DNA from: Algoriphagus sp. NG3
GTDB taxonomy: Bacteria > Bacteroidota > Bacteroidia > Cytophagales > Cyclobacteriaceae
NCBI RefSeq assembly: GCF_034119865.1
Contig: NZ_CP139421.1
Span: 2,976,001-3,040,000, forward strand
DNA: 64,000 nucleotides
Reading direction: 5' to 3'
Shown: in pieces, positions 9,744 through 18,760 of the stretch
Position numbering within the stretch: position 1 is the stretch's first letter
Layout of the letters: the number at the start of each line of letters is the position of its first letter
Position numbers and translations under genes: made by a program
Notes under the pieces: generated by a model
Databases searched by the model: none
Told to the model about the DNA's origin: nothing
What the model saw: only the letters and a program-made list of their open reading frames with translations

Positions 9744-10754
9744 TTAAAGATTTACTAATGCCTTGATCACCTTATTGTCCGGATCCAGCCAACCGGCAAA
9801 ATCTTGCTTTATCCGGTCAAAGGTTATCTGATGGGTAATGTAGGACTCGGCCTTTACCTTATTTTCTTTCAAGGCCTTTAGTACTGTATCAAAATCTTCC
9901 CGAGTGGCATTTCTGCTACTCATTAGAGTGGACTCACGTTTGTGAAATTCAGGGTGACTGATCTTAATCGGACCCTTTTGAAGACCTACAAGCACATATC
10001 TCCCACCGTGAGCCATAAGATTAAAGCCATTATGGATGGCTATAGAGCTACCAGTAGCATCAATAATCACCTCAGCAAAACTCCCCTCCGTGATTTTTTC
10101 GATCTCCTTCTTGAATTCTTCTTTGGCATTGACAGTAAATTTTATTCCAAGCGTATCGCGGCAAAAAGCCAATCTATCCTCATTGATATCCATAGCGATT
10201 ACTTTGCCTCCGGCTATGCTGGCAAACTCCATAATCCCTAATCCTATAGGGCCCGCGCCCATCACCACCACGTACTCACCAGGCTTCACACCCGCCCTTC
10301 GGACACCGTGTGCCCCAATAGCCAGGGGTTCTGCCAAAGCCAATTGGTCCAAACTAAGCCCTTCCTCTTTTACAAGTGCTGATGATGGCACAGAAATGTA
10401 TTCTCTCATTCCCCCATCTTCATGAACACCAAATACACTGATACTCACGCAACAGTTAGGTTTTTGAGACAGACAGGCTACGCATTTACCACAGCTGAAG
10501 TAGGGTATGATCGTAACCAAATCCCCAACAGCAAAACCTTCAGCTCCTCCTGTTTCTACCAACACACCTGACAGCTCATGTCCTAGGATTCTAGGGTAAC
10601 TGAAATAGGGTTGAGTACCTTCGTAAGCATGCAGATCAGTACCACATATTCCTATCCGTTGGATTTGGATTATTGCCTTTCCCGGGGATGAAGGAGGTTT
10701 TTCCACGTCATTATATTCAAAAACTCCTGGTTTGATGCAGGTTATTATTTTCAT
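9744..10754 (-). CDS. Zinc-dependent MDR sugar-acid/alcohol dehydrogenase
   Basis: 336 aa, no signal peptide, so cytoplasmic. It is a medium-chain dehydrogenase/reductase: catalytic zinc ligands Cys37 (GICGTDLH) and His59-Glu60 (GHE), structural zinc cysteines 88, 91, 94 and 102, and a Rossmann motif GAGPIGLG. It resembles the L-galactonate/L-gulonate/sorbitol-type dehydrogenases (RspB/LgoD-like). With the aldo/keto reductase immediately upstream it could form an oxidative route for L-galactose or L-fucose: sugar to lactone by the reductase, then oxidation of the aldonate by this enzyme. The superfamily is clear; the substrate is inferred from context. Confidence 0.85.
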   Translation of the reverse strand: MKIITCIKPGVFEYNDVEKPPSSPGKAIIQIQRIGICGTDLHAYEGTQPYFSYPRILGHELSGVLVETGGAEGFAVGDLVTIIPYFSCGKCVACLSQKPNCCVSISVFGVHEDGGMREYISVPSSALVKEEGLSLDQLALAEPLAIGAHGVRRAGVKPGEYVVVMGAGPIGLGIMEFASIAGGKVIAMDINEDRLAFCRDTLGIKFTVNAKEEFKKEIEKITEGSFAEVIIDATGSSIAIHNGFNLMAHGGRYVLVGLQKGPIKISHPEFHKRESTLMSSRNATREDFDTVLKALKENKVKAESYITHQITFDRIKQDFAGWLDPDNKVIKALVNL

Positions 10755-10916
10755 AGGGTAAATAGTTATGTTTATTTTTAGCTAGTTTCAACTGAGACAG
10801 TCGAGGATTATGTCACTTTATAAATTGAAATGGTATTTCCAAAATGCCACTTTGACTTAATCACAGGATGCCTGAGTGAAAGAGGAATATCGACAAATCT
10901 ATCTGCTTTTGATGGA

Positions 10917-11951
10917 TCAAACAGGACTGTGTTGATGTAATAACCCCCTATCATGCATGGCTTTCCAAAAGCTTTGAGGTAAGGAATTGGTAATAAAATC
11001 CACATTTCGTTTTACTTTCTCAGAATCCGAAGTGCTTAATGCCAAGCAGGACACTCCTGGGGCCGACAGACCAAATTGTATACAGGCATGTGCCGGTGAA
11101 ACAGTATGTTCGCTGCATAGGTTAAAGAACTTATCCCTCCACTCAAACCGGGATTTATTTTGGTGGCTATCAGGCTTGATCAGCTGATAATCATAATATT
11201 CTCCTCCCACCAAAAAGCCAGACTGGAATACCGCTGAATTCATAATACCTACTCCGTCGTTTGCTATTTGCTGCATGAATGACAAAAGTTCCTTAGGATG
11301 TGAAATAATAGTCATGCTATTAGCAAACATCACCCAGTCCAACTTAACATGCTCATAGATTTTCCGAATAACTTCCCAGTTCTTTGCTCCGATTCCTATT
11401 CCTTTTACATGGCCACTTCTTTTTAAATCTTCTAACGCCCTGTAGGCTTCAAGAATATCCTCTAAAAGTTTCTGCTCTTCTTCTGATGAGGAAGCTTTGG
11501 CCAAGTATTCATCCGGATCGTGTACTGATACTAGCTGTGCAGAGTATCCTTGAAGCAGTTCATTCCCCTCCTCAAAACTCTCCATGATTCCATTATAACT
11601 GATTTTTTGGACGGCATCGTACATTAGGTTTTTCCATACACCTTTTTCGAACTGTGGCTCATCTCCTAGCAGTGGGCTTCTTACACAGCCAAGTTTGTTA
11701 CTTATAACTACTTGGTCTTTGGGAACATTCAATGCGTTAAGTGCTTTTCCCAAAGTCTCAAGAGCCAGACCAGCCCCGTATTTGCCTGCCGAATCAAAAA
11801 ATGTCAGTGGTTGGGTACATCGAATGATTTCTTGTACGATTGCTTCTTTTTCTTGGTAATCAAGAGCTTTAAACAAATTGCCCAAAGCACTGGTCCCAAA
11901 AACAATAGACGGCATTTTGATCCCTGTTTTACCCAGGTTATTTTCAGTCAT
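10917..11951 (-). CDS. Aldo/keto reductase, L-galactose/L-fucose dehydrogenase-like
   Basis: 344 aa, cytoplasmic. The catalytic tetrad is visible: Asp53 and Tyr58 (FFDSAGKYG), Lys86 (SNKLG) and His144 (SVHDPDEYL). The N-terminus NNLGKTGIKMPSIVFGTSALGN and the overall length match the D-threo-aldose 1-dehydrogenase/L-galactose dehydrogenase branch of the family, which oxidises L-fucose, L-galactose or D-arabinose at C1 to the lactone. It sits 162 bp upstream of the zinc dehydrogenase and within the minus-strand PUL. L-galactose is the expected sugar if the locus targets porphyran; L-fucose is the main alternative. Confidence 0.8.
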   Translation of the reverse strand: MTENNLGKTGIKMPSIVFGTSALGNLFKALDYQEKEAIVQEIIRCTQPLTFFDSAGKYGAGLALETLGKALNALNVPKDQVVISNKLGCVRSPLLGDEPQFEKGVWKNLMYDAVQKISYNGIMESFEEGNELLQGYSAQLVSVHDPDEYLAKASSSEEEQKLLEDILEAYRALEDLKRSGHVKGIGIGAKNWEVIRKIYEHVKLDWVMFANSMTIISHPKELLSFMQQIANDGVGIMNSAVFQSGFLVGGEYYDYQLIKPDSHQNKSRFEWRDKFFNLCSEHTVSPAHACIQFGLSAPGVSCLALSTSDSEKVKRNVDFITNSLPQSFWKAMHDRGLLHQHSPV

Positions 11952-12181
11952 ATTTCGTTGTTTTTTCTCTATATGGATTATGTGGTTGGTAGCAAAAGAT
12001 GATTTTACAGGAAGGGACAGCTAAGTCTTACCTTATACAGATCATACATTCAGCATCTTTAATTACCCTTGGAGCCAATTGAATTAAAAGTTTTAAAAAC
12101 TATGTGATTATGGGGGACAGAACATTTGAGCATTTTGAACTTTATAAGATTCCTATTGCTATTTAAGTCCACATTTTGATT

Positions 12182-13885
12182 TCAATCATTCCAATGAGCT
12201 TCGATTACTTTCTGAATATGGGGATATTTTATATCCGTTTCATTCAGGTCTTCCCGAAGTCTAGTTAGTTCTATCTTAAGCTCTTGTATTTCATCCTGAT
12301 AAGAAGGATCATTATAGTGGTTTTCCATTTCGTATGGATCTTTTTCCAAGTCATAAAATTCCCATGCTACAGGGGTGTGTCGGGTAAAGTCATTGCCCCA
12401 GCTGGCCTTGTTCCAGGTAGCATTGGGATCATCCGTATCCACCCAGTACCTCCCGTAATAAAAAATCAACTTGTACCTTTTGGTTCTGACACCAAAATGG
12501 GCAGGATTTCCATGTTTATGTGCCAGATGCATCCAATACCTATAATAGGTGGATTTTTGCCAACCCTCAGGTTCTTCATTGGTTTTCAGAATAGACGCAA
12601 AGCTTTTACCCTGCATGTATTCAGGCACTTTTCCTCCTGCCAGCTCAATGAGAGTAGGCGCAAAATCAGTGTTATTAATGATGGCATCCGTCCGGGTATC
12701 TGTCTGGATTTTTTCTGGATACCTGATTAAAAACGGCATCCGCATCGATTCATCATACATCCATCTTTTATCTATATAATCATGCTCGCCCAGCATAAAC
12801 CCTTGGTCACTGGTGTACACTATGATGGTGTTTTCCAACAATCCCTTTTCCTTTAAATAGGCCAGAAACCTTTTCACATTATCATCGACCCCTTTGACAC
12901 ATCGAAGGTATTTCTTAAGATAACTCTGGTAAACTTTGGAAGTATAGGCTTTTTCTTCGGCATCCATCTTCCACTTCACCAGTTCTTCTGGACGGATATC
13001 CTCTGCATTCCTATAATTTTTATAATTTTCTCCTTTCCAAATATTCATCGCTTGGTTTCGGATCAGGTTTCTATGTGATACCGATGAACCGATAATTCTG
13101 GTAAGGCTATCATTTTTCCCCCTAGTGGCTACCGAACCATTATTGCCATTATCGTAGAGACTTGCTGGCTCAGGGATAAACGTGTTTTCCAAATACGATT
13201 CGTACCTAGGCGCATTTTCAAAATCATCATGGGGTGCCTTGAAATGATACATCATGAAAAACGGCTGATCCTCTTTTCGTTCATGTTCAAACCAGTCAAT
13301 TACCTGGTCGGTAATAATATCGGAACTATGACCTTTGTAGCTTACCGTATTGTTGGGCCACGGATCTTTTCCCTTCACCCTGAAATCCGGATCAAAGTAT
13401 TTGCCCTGCACAGGAAGTACTTTATAGTAGTCAAATGCTGCAGGCTCCTCGTGCAGGTGCCACTTTCCTACTATAGCAGTTTGGTACCCCAATTTTTTCA
13501 GCTCTTTCGGCAAATATTGCTTTTCTGGTGGCAATTTCCCCTCTAAGTCAATCACTCCATTGGTCTGTGCTCGCTGCCCAGTCATTATCGCTGCTCTACT
13601 TGGAACACAAATCGCATTGTTGACAAAACAATTGTCGAATATCATCCCAGCTCTAGCTAGACTATCCAAGGTAGGTGTAGGGTTCAGGTCTGCCAGACGA
13701 CTACCGTAGATCCCAAATGCTTGGCTGGTATGGTCATCTGCCATGATATAGATAATATTTGGGGGACGTTCTTCGGAAGGTTTTTCTTTCTTTGAAGGGG
13801 AACATGCCATAACCAAAGCCACCATACAGGCCGGTATTGTCCTCCCTAGTATTTTAGGTGTTAACTCCTGTATTTTATAGGTCAT
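12182..13885 (-). CDS. S1-family sulfatase (lipoprotein)
   Basis: 567 aa. It has a lipoprotein signal with Cys28 (VALVMAC). Metal-binding ADDH is at 49-52, and the formylglycine signature CVPSRAAIMTG starts at Cys93. The GKWHLHEEPAAFDYY and YTSDQGFMLGEHDYIDKRWMYDESMRMPF blocks match sulfatases related to iduronate/heparan-type S1 subfamilies. Its start overlaps the end of the preceding sulfatase gene by 11 bp, so the two are translationally coupled and likely act on related linkages. It lies at the end of the Gfo/Idh-sulfatase-sulfatase operon. Confidence 0.93.
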   Translation of the reverse strand: MTYKIQELTPKILGRTIPACMVALVMACSPSKKEKPSEERPPNIIYIMADDHTSQAFGIYGSRLADLNPTPTLDSLARAGMIFDNCFVNNAICVPSRAAIMTGQRAQTNGVIDLEGKLPPEKQYLPKELKKLGYQTAIVGKWHLHEEPAAFDYYKVLPVQGKYFDPDFRVKGKDPWPNNTVSYKGHSSDIITDQVIDWFEHERKEDQPFFMMYHFKAPHDDFENAPRYESYLENTFIPEPASLYDNGNNGSVATRGKNDSLTRIIGSSVSHRNLIRNQAMNIWKGENYKNYRNAEDIRPEELVKWKMDAEEKAYTSKVYQSYLKKYLRCVKGVDDNVKRFLAYLKEKGLLENTIIVYTSDQGFMLGEHDYIDKRWMYDESMRMPFLIRYPEKIQTDTRTDAIINNTDFAPTLIELAGGKVPEYMQGKSFASILKTNEEPEGWQKSTYYRYWMHLAHKHGNPAHFGVRTKRYKLIFYYGRYWVDTDDPNATWNKASWGNDFTRHTPVAWEFYDLEKDPYEMENHYNDPSYQDEIQELKIELTRLREDLNETDIKYPHIQKVIEAHWND

Positions 13886-15389
13886 AATCTTCTTTGTTTA
13901 ATACCAATTGATCCCCCAACCTCCGCTGTTCTGCTTGGAGAGCGGCAAACATTGAGGCTATTCTTTCACGTTGTGCTTTATTGCCTGACAAATCCTCCAT
14001 TTCATGGGGGTCCTTGGCAAGGTCATACAGTAGGATTTCACTTGCTGATGGATAGACGATCAATTTATAGCCATCTTGCTTGATCATCCGTTGATAATTG
14101 ATGTATGCGCCGTATACCTTATCCATCCCTTGGTTTGGATCACCTTTTGCCAAGTCCAAAACACTGTTAAAGGCCACGTAACCCGGCTTTTTCACACCTG
14201 CTATCGCTAGACTCGTCGCCATTGCATCCTGCAAATAAATGTTTTCATCCAGCCGCTTTCCTTCTGGTATACCTGGGCCGACAATGATAAATGGTGCTGC
14301 CACACTATGTTCATACATGTTTTGCTTTCCCAATAATCCATGTTTCCCCATGGCTAGCCCATGATCTGCGGTAAAGATGATATAGGTATTTTCTCTAGCG
14401 CCAATAGCTGCTAGTTTGTCAATGATTTCCCCAATTTGAGCGTCCATATGACTGAGCAAGGCATAATACTCCTGAAGGTGCTTTTTAATGGCGTAAGGGG
14501 TTCGGGGAAATGGGGCCAAGGCCTCGTCCCTCAAAGAAGGACCATTGCCAATGGCATCCTTATGTGGATATAAGGGCATAAAGCTCTTGGGAAGTTTTAG
14601 ATCATCCACCTTATACTGGTCCAAAAAAGATCCCGGAGATTGGCGCGGGTCATGGACAGCATTAAAAGCAAGGTACATAAAGAACGGCTCTTTTTGCTCA
14701 TCGGCATGATCCATAAATGCCAATGCATCTTCCTTCACCACCTCACTCCAATGTTTTCCACCTTCCCAGTACCCTCCCTGACTTACATCTGTAGGATCCC
14801 ATGATGCATCATCTGGACCTTTGGGACGGTCGTAGCCAAATGGCATTATGGTACTAGGATCAACATCCCCAAGCCTCGACAACGAATCGAATTTGTAAAC
14901 CATCTCAGCATGGTCCCAGTGGTCTCCCGGCATCCCGCCCCGGACATGGGCTGTATGGTCAAAAATCTCACTGGGATGTACATCTACATGCCACTTACCA
15001 CTCATGTAGGTCTCATATCCGGCTTCTTTCATCAACCTTGGCCAAGTCTGATCCAATTTCTCCCCTTTCTTCCAGTTTTCCTTAAACTTTTGGGCCTCCC
15101 ATACCGACCTTCCCGATATCATCATGGTCCTGGAGGCGGTACATACCGCCCCTGTCCAAGACCCCATATTATAGGCTTTGGTAAAGGATGTCCCTTCTGC
15201 CATTAATTTATTGAGATTTGGAGTATGGACCGCATTGGGTTCTAAGCCACCTAAAGCGGTAAATGTCAAGTCATCTGCAAATACAAACAGGACATTGGGT
15301 TTGGTGATTTTCTCCTGACTCCGTGATTGGCTACAGGCGGAGACCAATATCACCCCCGCCGTTGCCAATGCTCCTATTAGTTTATTCAT
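13875..15389 (-). CDS. S1-family sulfatase with CTASR active-site motif (lipoprotein)
   Basis: 504 aa with a lipoprotein signal (Cys19 in VSAC). Metal-binding FADDLTF is at 37-43. The active-site Cys83 lies in CTASRTMMISG, which has Ala in place of the usual Pro at the third position; C-x-[PA]-x-R is accepted by formylglycine-forming systems. GKWHVD and TADHGLAMGKHGLLGKQNMYEHSV fit the choline-sulfatase-like branch. It overlaps the upstream oxidoreductase by 4 bp (ATGA) and the downstream sulfatase by 11 bp. Confidence 0.92.
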   Translation of the reverse strand: MNKLIGALATAGVILVSACSQSRSQEKITKPNVLFVFADDLTFTALGGLEPNAVHTPNLNKLMAEGTSFTKAYNMGSWTGAVCTASRTMMISGRSVWEAQKFKENWKKGEKLDQTWPRLMKEAGYETYMSGKWHVDVHPSEIFDHTAHVRGGMPGDHWDHAEMVYKFDSLSRLGDVDPSTIMPFGYDRPKGPDDASWDPTDVSQGGYWEGGKHWSEVVKEDALAFMDHADEQKEPFFMYLAFNAVHDPRQSPGSFLDQYKVDDLKLPKSFMPLYPHKDAIGNGPSLRDEALAPFPRTPYAIKKHLQEYYALLSHMDAQIGEIIDKLAAIGARENTYIIFTADHGLAMGKHGLLGKQNMYEHSVAAPFIIVGPGIPEGKRLDENIYLQDAMATSLAIAGVKKPGYVAFNSVLDLAKGDPNQGMDKVYGAYINYQRMIKQDGYKLIVYPSASEILLYDLAKDPHEMEDLSGNKAQRERIASMFAALQAEQRRLGDQLVLNKEDYDL

Positions 15390-16708
15390 TGCTGAAATTT
15401 CCTGTATTCGTACCCCATCATTGAGTTGGCTTCTTTGTCCTTTTTGAATTTCTCCTTTTTCGGATTCCAGTCCAACGGTCTATTTAGGCGGTAAGCAATA
15501 TTGGCAATATTGCAAATTGAAGCTGACCTATGTCCGATCTCCACATCACAGATGGGCTTCTCTCGGCTTTGGATACAATCAAGCCAATTCTTATGATGGC
15601 CTCCATTGGTTTTGTACAATTTCACATCTGTGGGTTTCAGTTCGATATCCTTGAGATGAGTAGAGGTAGGTTCAAAGTAATTTCTGCTGATATCCATCTT
15701 TCCTTCTGTCCCAATAAAGCGTACTCCATAGCCTCGGCCAAAATCATGATGAACCATCTCCACACCATTATCATAGATCATCTTCAAACCGGTCTGGGGA
15801 TTCGACTCTCCTGTGGGTGGGATATATTGTACAGGACCGCTGCTATCCATACCCAGGGCCCATTGGGCAATATCAAACATATGCGCACCCCAGTCACATA
15901 GAATACCTCCACCGGTTTCATCAAACAATCTCCAATCAGGCCAAAAATCCACATCATTGTCTGATGGAGCCAGCCGATGATTATAGGCCAACATTGGAGC
16001 TGGACCGCACCATTGATTCCAATCCACCTCTGAAGGAATAGCCTCTTTCATTAAATCGTATGGGCGAGATGGCGTTCCCACTTGAACTAAAACCTGTTTA
16101 ATCTCTCCCAAATAACCATTTCTCACCAGTTCACAAGCTTTGCGGAAACTATCCCAAGAACGTTGCATACTTCCGGTCTGGACAATGCTGTTATACTTTT
16201 TTGCCATGTTCACCATCTCCTTTCCTTCGTTGATGGTTAATGTCAAGGGCTTCTCACAATACACATCCTTGCCTGCTTTCATGGAATCGATGGCATTCAA
16301 CGCATGCCAATGATCAGGAGTGGCGATGACCACCCCATCTATACTATTCAAGGATAACAACTCCCTGTAATTTGAAAAGGTCTGTAGGGAATTAGCTGTG
16401 ATTTCCTTTCCAGCTTTTTTATAAGATGCTTGCGTATGTTGTTTGAACCAATCCATTTTGGTAGTCCAAACATCACATCCGGCTATGATCTGCGCATGTT
16501 CCTGATTTGCAAATGCAGCAATTAAACCTCGGCTTTGTTTGCCCAGCCCAATGAAACCTAAATTAATTTTATCACTAGGAGCAGTATATCCCATTCCTAA
16601 TACATGTCGCGGCACAATGGTTATTCCTCCCAAAGCCAGCAAAGATGACTTTAGGAAATCTCTTCTTCCGGGACTTTTGGTCCCAGTTTTCATTTTATCA
16701 ACTTTCAT
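15386..16708 (-). CDS. Tat-exported Gfo/Idh/MocA-family oxidoreductase
   Basis: 440 aa. The N-terminus carries a twin-arginine signal (GRRDFLKSSLLALGG), so the protein should fold with its nucleotide bound and be exported. A Rossmann motif follows (LGFIGLGKQSRG), then the Gfo/Idh signature CEKPLT and the C-terminal substrate domain with GGGILCDWGAHMFDIAQWALG. Exported members of this family include NAD-dependent glycosidases such as GH109, so this could be either an oxidoreductase or an NAD-dependent glycosidase acting on periplasmic oligosaccharides. It is the first gene of an operon with two sulfatases, joined by a 4-bp ATGA overlap. The fold is sure, the reaction is not. Confidence 0.85.
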   Translation of the reverse strand: MKVDKMKTGTKSPGRRDFLKSSLLALGGITIVPRHVLGMGYTAPSDKINLGFIGLGKQSRGLIAAFANQEHAQIIAGCDVWTTKMDWFKQHTQASYKKAGKEITANSLQTFSNYRELLSLNSIDGVVIATPDHWHALNAIDSMKAGKDVYCEKPLTLTINEGKEMVNMAKKYNSIVQTGSMQRSWDSFRKACELVRNGYLGEIKQVLVQVGTPSRPYDLMKEAIPSEVDWNQWCGPAPMLAYNHRLAPSDNDVDFWPDWRLFDETGGGILCDWGAHMFDIAQWALGMDSSGPVQYIPPTGESNPQTGLKMIYDNGVEMVHHDFGRGYGVRFIGTEGKMDISRNYFEPTSTHLKDIELKPTDVKLYKTNGGHHKNWLDCIQSREKPICDVEIGHRSASICNIANIAYRLNRPLDWNPKKEKFKKDKEANSMMGYEYRKFQQ

Positions 16709-16786
16709 TTATAGATTAATTTGTGATTCACTGACTCCGCAAGATGTCCATTTAGACCAATTAGATGTAGAACATATGTTTTCTAA

Positions 16787-16806
16787 TGTGGTACAAATCT
16801 GTACTA
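16787..16806. promoter_or_regulatory. Candidate operator TGTGGTACAAATCTGTACTA
   Basis: A 20-bp element contains the inverted repeat GTACA-N4-TGTAC (16791-16804). It lies about 80 bp upstream of the oxidoreductase start, with AACATATGTTTT just beside it at 16771-16782. Related half-sites (TAGTACA and GTACCACA) occur upstream of the GH29 gene at 35461-35488 and of the propeller gene at 49931-49937. This could be a shared regulator site; the claim rests on visual similarity only. Confidence 0.3.
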
Positions 16807-16891
16807 GATCAGCAGATTAAAAGAATTTCGAGTGTTATGGCAATTACCCATATCCTAAATAAGATGATAGATAAACATCTTTTCCGATTCT

Positions 16892-18745
16892 TCAATTTCC
16901 GTCTAAATACTCCAGTCTGCTAATAACATTGAGGTCATTCGCTACAGCTGGAGCTAGCCTACTTTCTTGTACGGAGGCTGAATATCCATAAGGGCCATTG
17001 GCTAGTTGAACCAAAATATTTAAAATGAGCAGGGCTTCATTTGGATCGGTTGTCGAGTAAAGGACTTCCTCGATATTTTCCATGGGATTGGATACACCAC
17101 TGATGCCCAAAAATTGGTTTGCCCTCACTCTGTTTATCCCAAAAGGATCATCCAATGATATTTTCTTCACAGCATTTTCTAAACTTTTAGCTTCCTTTCC
17201 AAAACTTGACAAGGCACATAAAGCCCAATACCTTACCCAAGGATCATCATCATCCAGTTTACGTTTTAGTTTTTGAACCGCCTTCGAAAATTCTATTGTG
17301 GCTAAATTGGCTGTCAAGTAATAATTTCTAATATCCTTCTTATAGGCTTGTCCAAATTCTACGGGATTTTCAAAAGCCTCTTGAATCAGATAAAATTCAG
17401 GATAAAAGGAAAGGTCCGGCATGGACAGTATCCAGTTTTCTAGCACCTTTCTCATTACCAACAACTCTTTTTGGTAAACTGGATCCTTCGCTAGGTTTGT
17501 GGTCTCATAAGGATCCTTTTCTATATCAAACAGTGCCTCAGCTGGCTTTACTTCAAAAAACTGACGTTGGAATTGATTGAGTTTCCCAGATCTGTACAGA
17601 TCAAACCATTCCTTATAAGCCATCTGCTTATAGCGGTAAGCATTGTAAATCCCATCAAAATTAAACGGCTGAAAATTCCTGATATATTTATACTTACCCT
17701 TTCTTACTGATCTGACAAAATCATATTTCTCATCAAAACGGTCTGCATAGCCATAGGCCACTTCATTCGACGTCTGGGATTTACTTAAAAAAGGCTCTCC
17801 ATCCATCTGATTAGGGACTTTTATTCCTGCTAGATGCAGGACTGTTGGAGCAAAATCCACAAAACTCACAAATTCTTTTACCCTTGTTCCTGTTTTATAG
17901 GACACTCTGTCTTTGTATCGTTCAGGGACATGAATAACCAAAGGAACATGTAGGCCTGTTTCATACAAATAACCTTTACTACCAGGCAAAACTCCACCAT
18001 GGTCACCAAAGTAGAATATAAATGTGTTTTCCAGTAGTCCATCCGCTTTCAATTGATCGATCAGTTCTCCTATTTGCCTATCCATCTCGGCAATCCTGCC
18101 CAGATAAAATGCTTTTGTATATTGAAACAATGCTGTCTGGGGGTGATTTGGCTGCAAAGCCCCACTTGGCGGTAAGGTAGAGATAGGTGTATTCTTCATC
18201 TTTTCTTGTCCAAAGTGCAATTGACCTTCATGTGTTACCTGAAAGTTATGCACATAAAAAAATGGCTGTCCATCCTTCCTGTTTTTATAACTTGCGGAAT
18301 TTGAAGATTCATCCCAGACAAGGGCACCTTTTTCCAAGTTGTAATCTTCTTTGGCATTGTTTGCCGTATAGTAACCTGCTTCCCTTAAATAAAACGGAAA
18401 CATCTCCAAATTACGCGGCATAGGAACCGTCCTAATTTTTCTGTGATACTGGGCACCAGTTCGCGGCGCATAGGATCCAGAGATTAACGTAGATCGTGCC
18501 ACACTACAAACCGGCCCATTGGAAAAAGCATAGTCAAACACCAGTCCTGTCTCTGCGAGCTTGGCAATATTGGGAGTTTCCACACCGTCCTCATTATACA
18601 ACTTTAAATAATGCTTGGAATTGTCTTCCGAAGTGATCCAAACGATATTTGGCTGATCCTGAGCAACCGAAATCTGGGAAACCAGGTACATGTGAATTAG
18701 AAGTGGTAGCATGCACCACTTAACTTTATGCAATTTTTGAAACAT
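16892..18745 (-). CDS. S1-family sulfatase with CSVAR motif and C-terminal helical repeats
   Basis: 617 aa. A signal peptide ends near residue 29 (ISVAQ). The metal-binding region reads TSEDNS in place of the usual DD, and the active-site Cys80 lies in CSVARSTLISG, with Val where Pro or Ala is typical. Both changes are, as I recall, shared with a known S1 subgroup in Bacteroidota and Planctomycetes rather than signs of decay. FYFGDHGG and LHLAGIKVP blocks complete the sulfatase domain (to about 440). The C-terminal part (about 480-610) contains HEAT-like helices (DDPWVRYWALCALSSFG) of unknown role. It lies 15 bp downstream of the DUF5060 protein gene. Confidence 0.88.
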   Translation of the reverse strand: MFQKLHKVKWCMLPLLIHMYLVSQISVAQDQPNIVWITSEDNSKHYLKLYNEDGVETPNIAKLAETGLVFDYAFSNGPVCSVARSTLISGSYAPRTGAQYHRKIRTVPMPRNLEMFPFYLREAGYYTANNAKEDYNLEKGALVWDESSNSASYKNRKDGQPFFYVHNFQVTHEGQLHFGQEKMKNTPISTLPPSGALQPNHPQTALFQYTKAFYLGRIAEMDRQIGELIDQLKADGLLENTFIFYFGDHGGVLPGSKGYLYETGLHVPLVIHVPERYKDRVSYKTGTRVKEFVSFVDFAPTVLHLAGIKVPNQMDGEPFLSKSQTSNEVAYGYADRFDEKYDFVRSVRKGKYKYIRNFQPFNFDGIYNAYRYKQMAYKEWFDLYRSGKLNQFQRQFFEVKPAEALFDIEKDPYETTNLAKDPVYQKELLVMRKVLENWILSMPDLSFYPEFYLIQEAFENPVEFGQAYKKDIRNYYLTANLATIEFSKAVQKLKRKLDDDDPWVRYWALCALSSFGKEAKSLENAVKKISLDDPFGINRVRANQFLGISGVSNPMENIEEVLYSTTDPNEALLILNILVQLANGPYGYSASVQESRLAPAVANDLNVISRLEYLDGN

Positions 18746-18760
18746 TGTTGATGCTGATAG

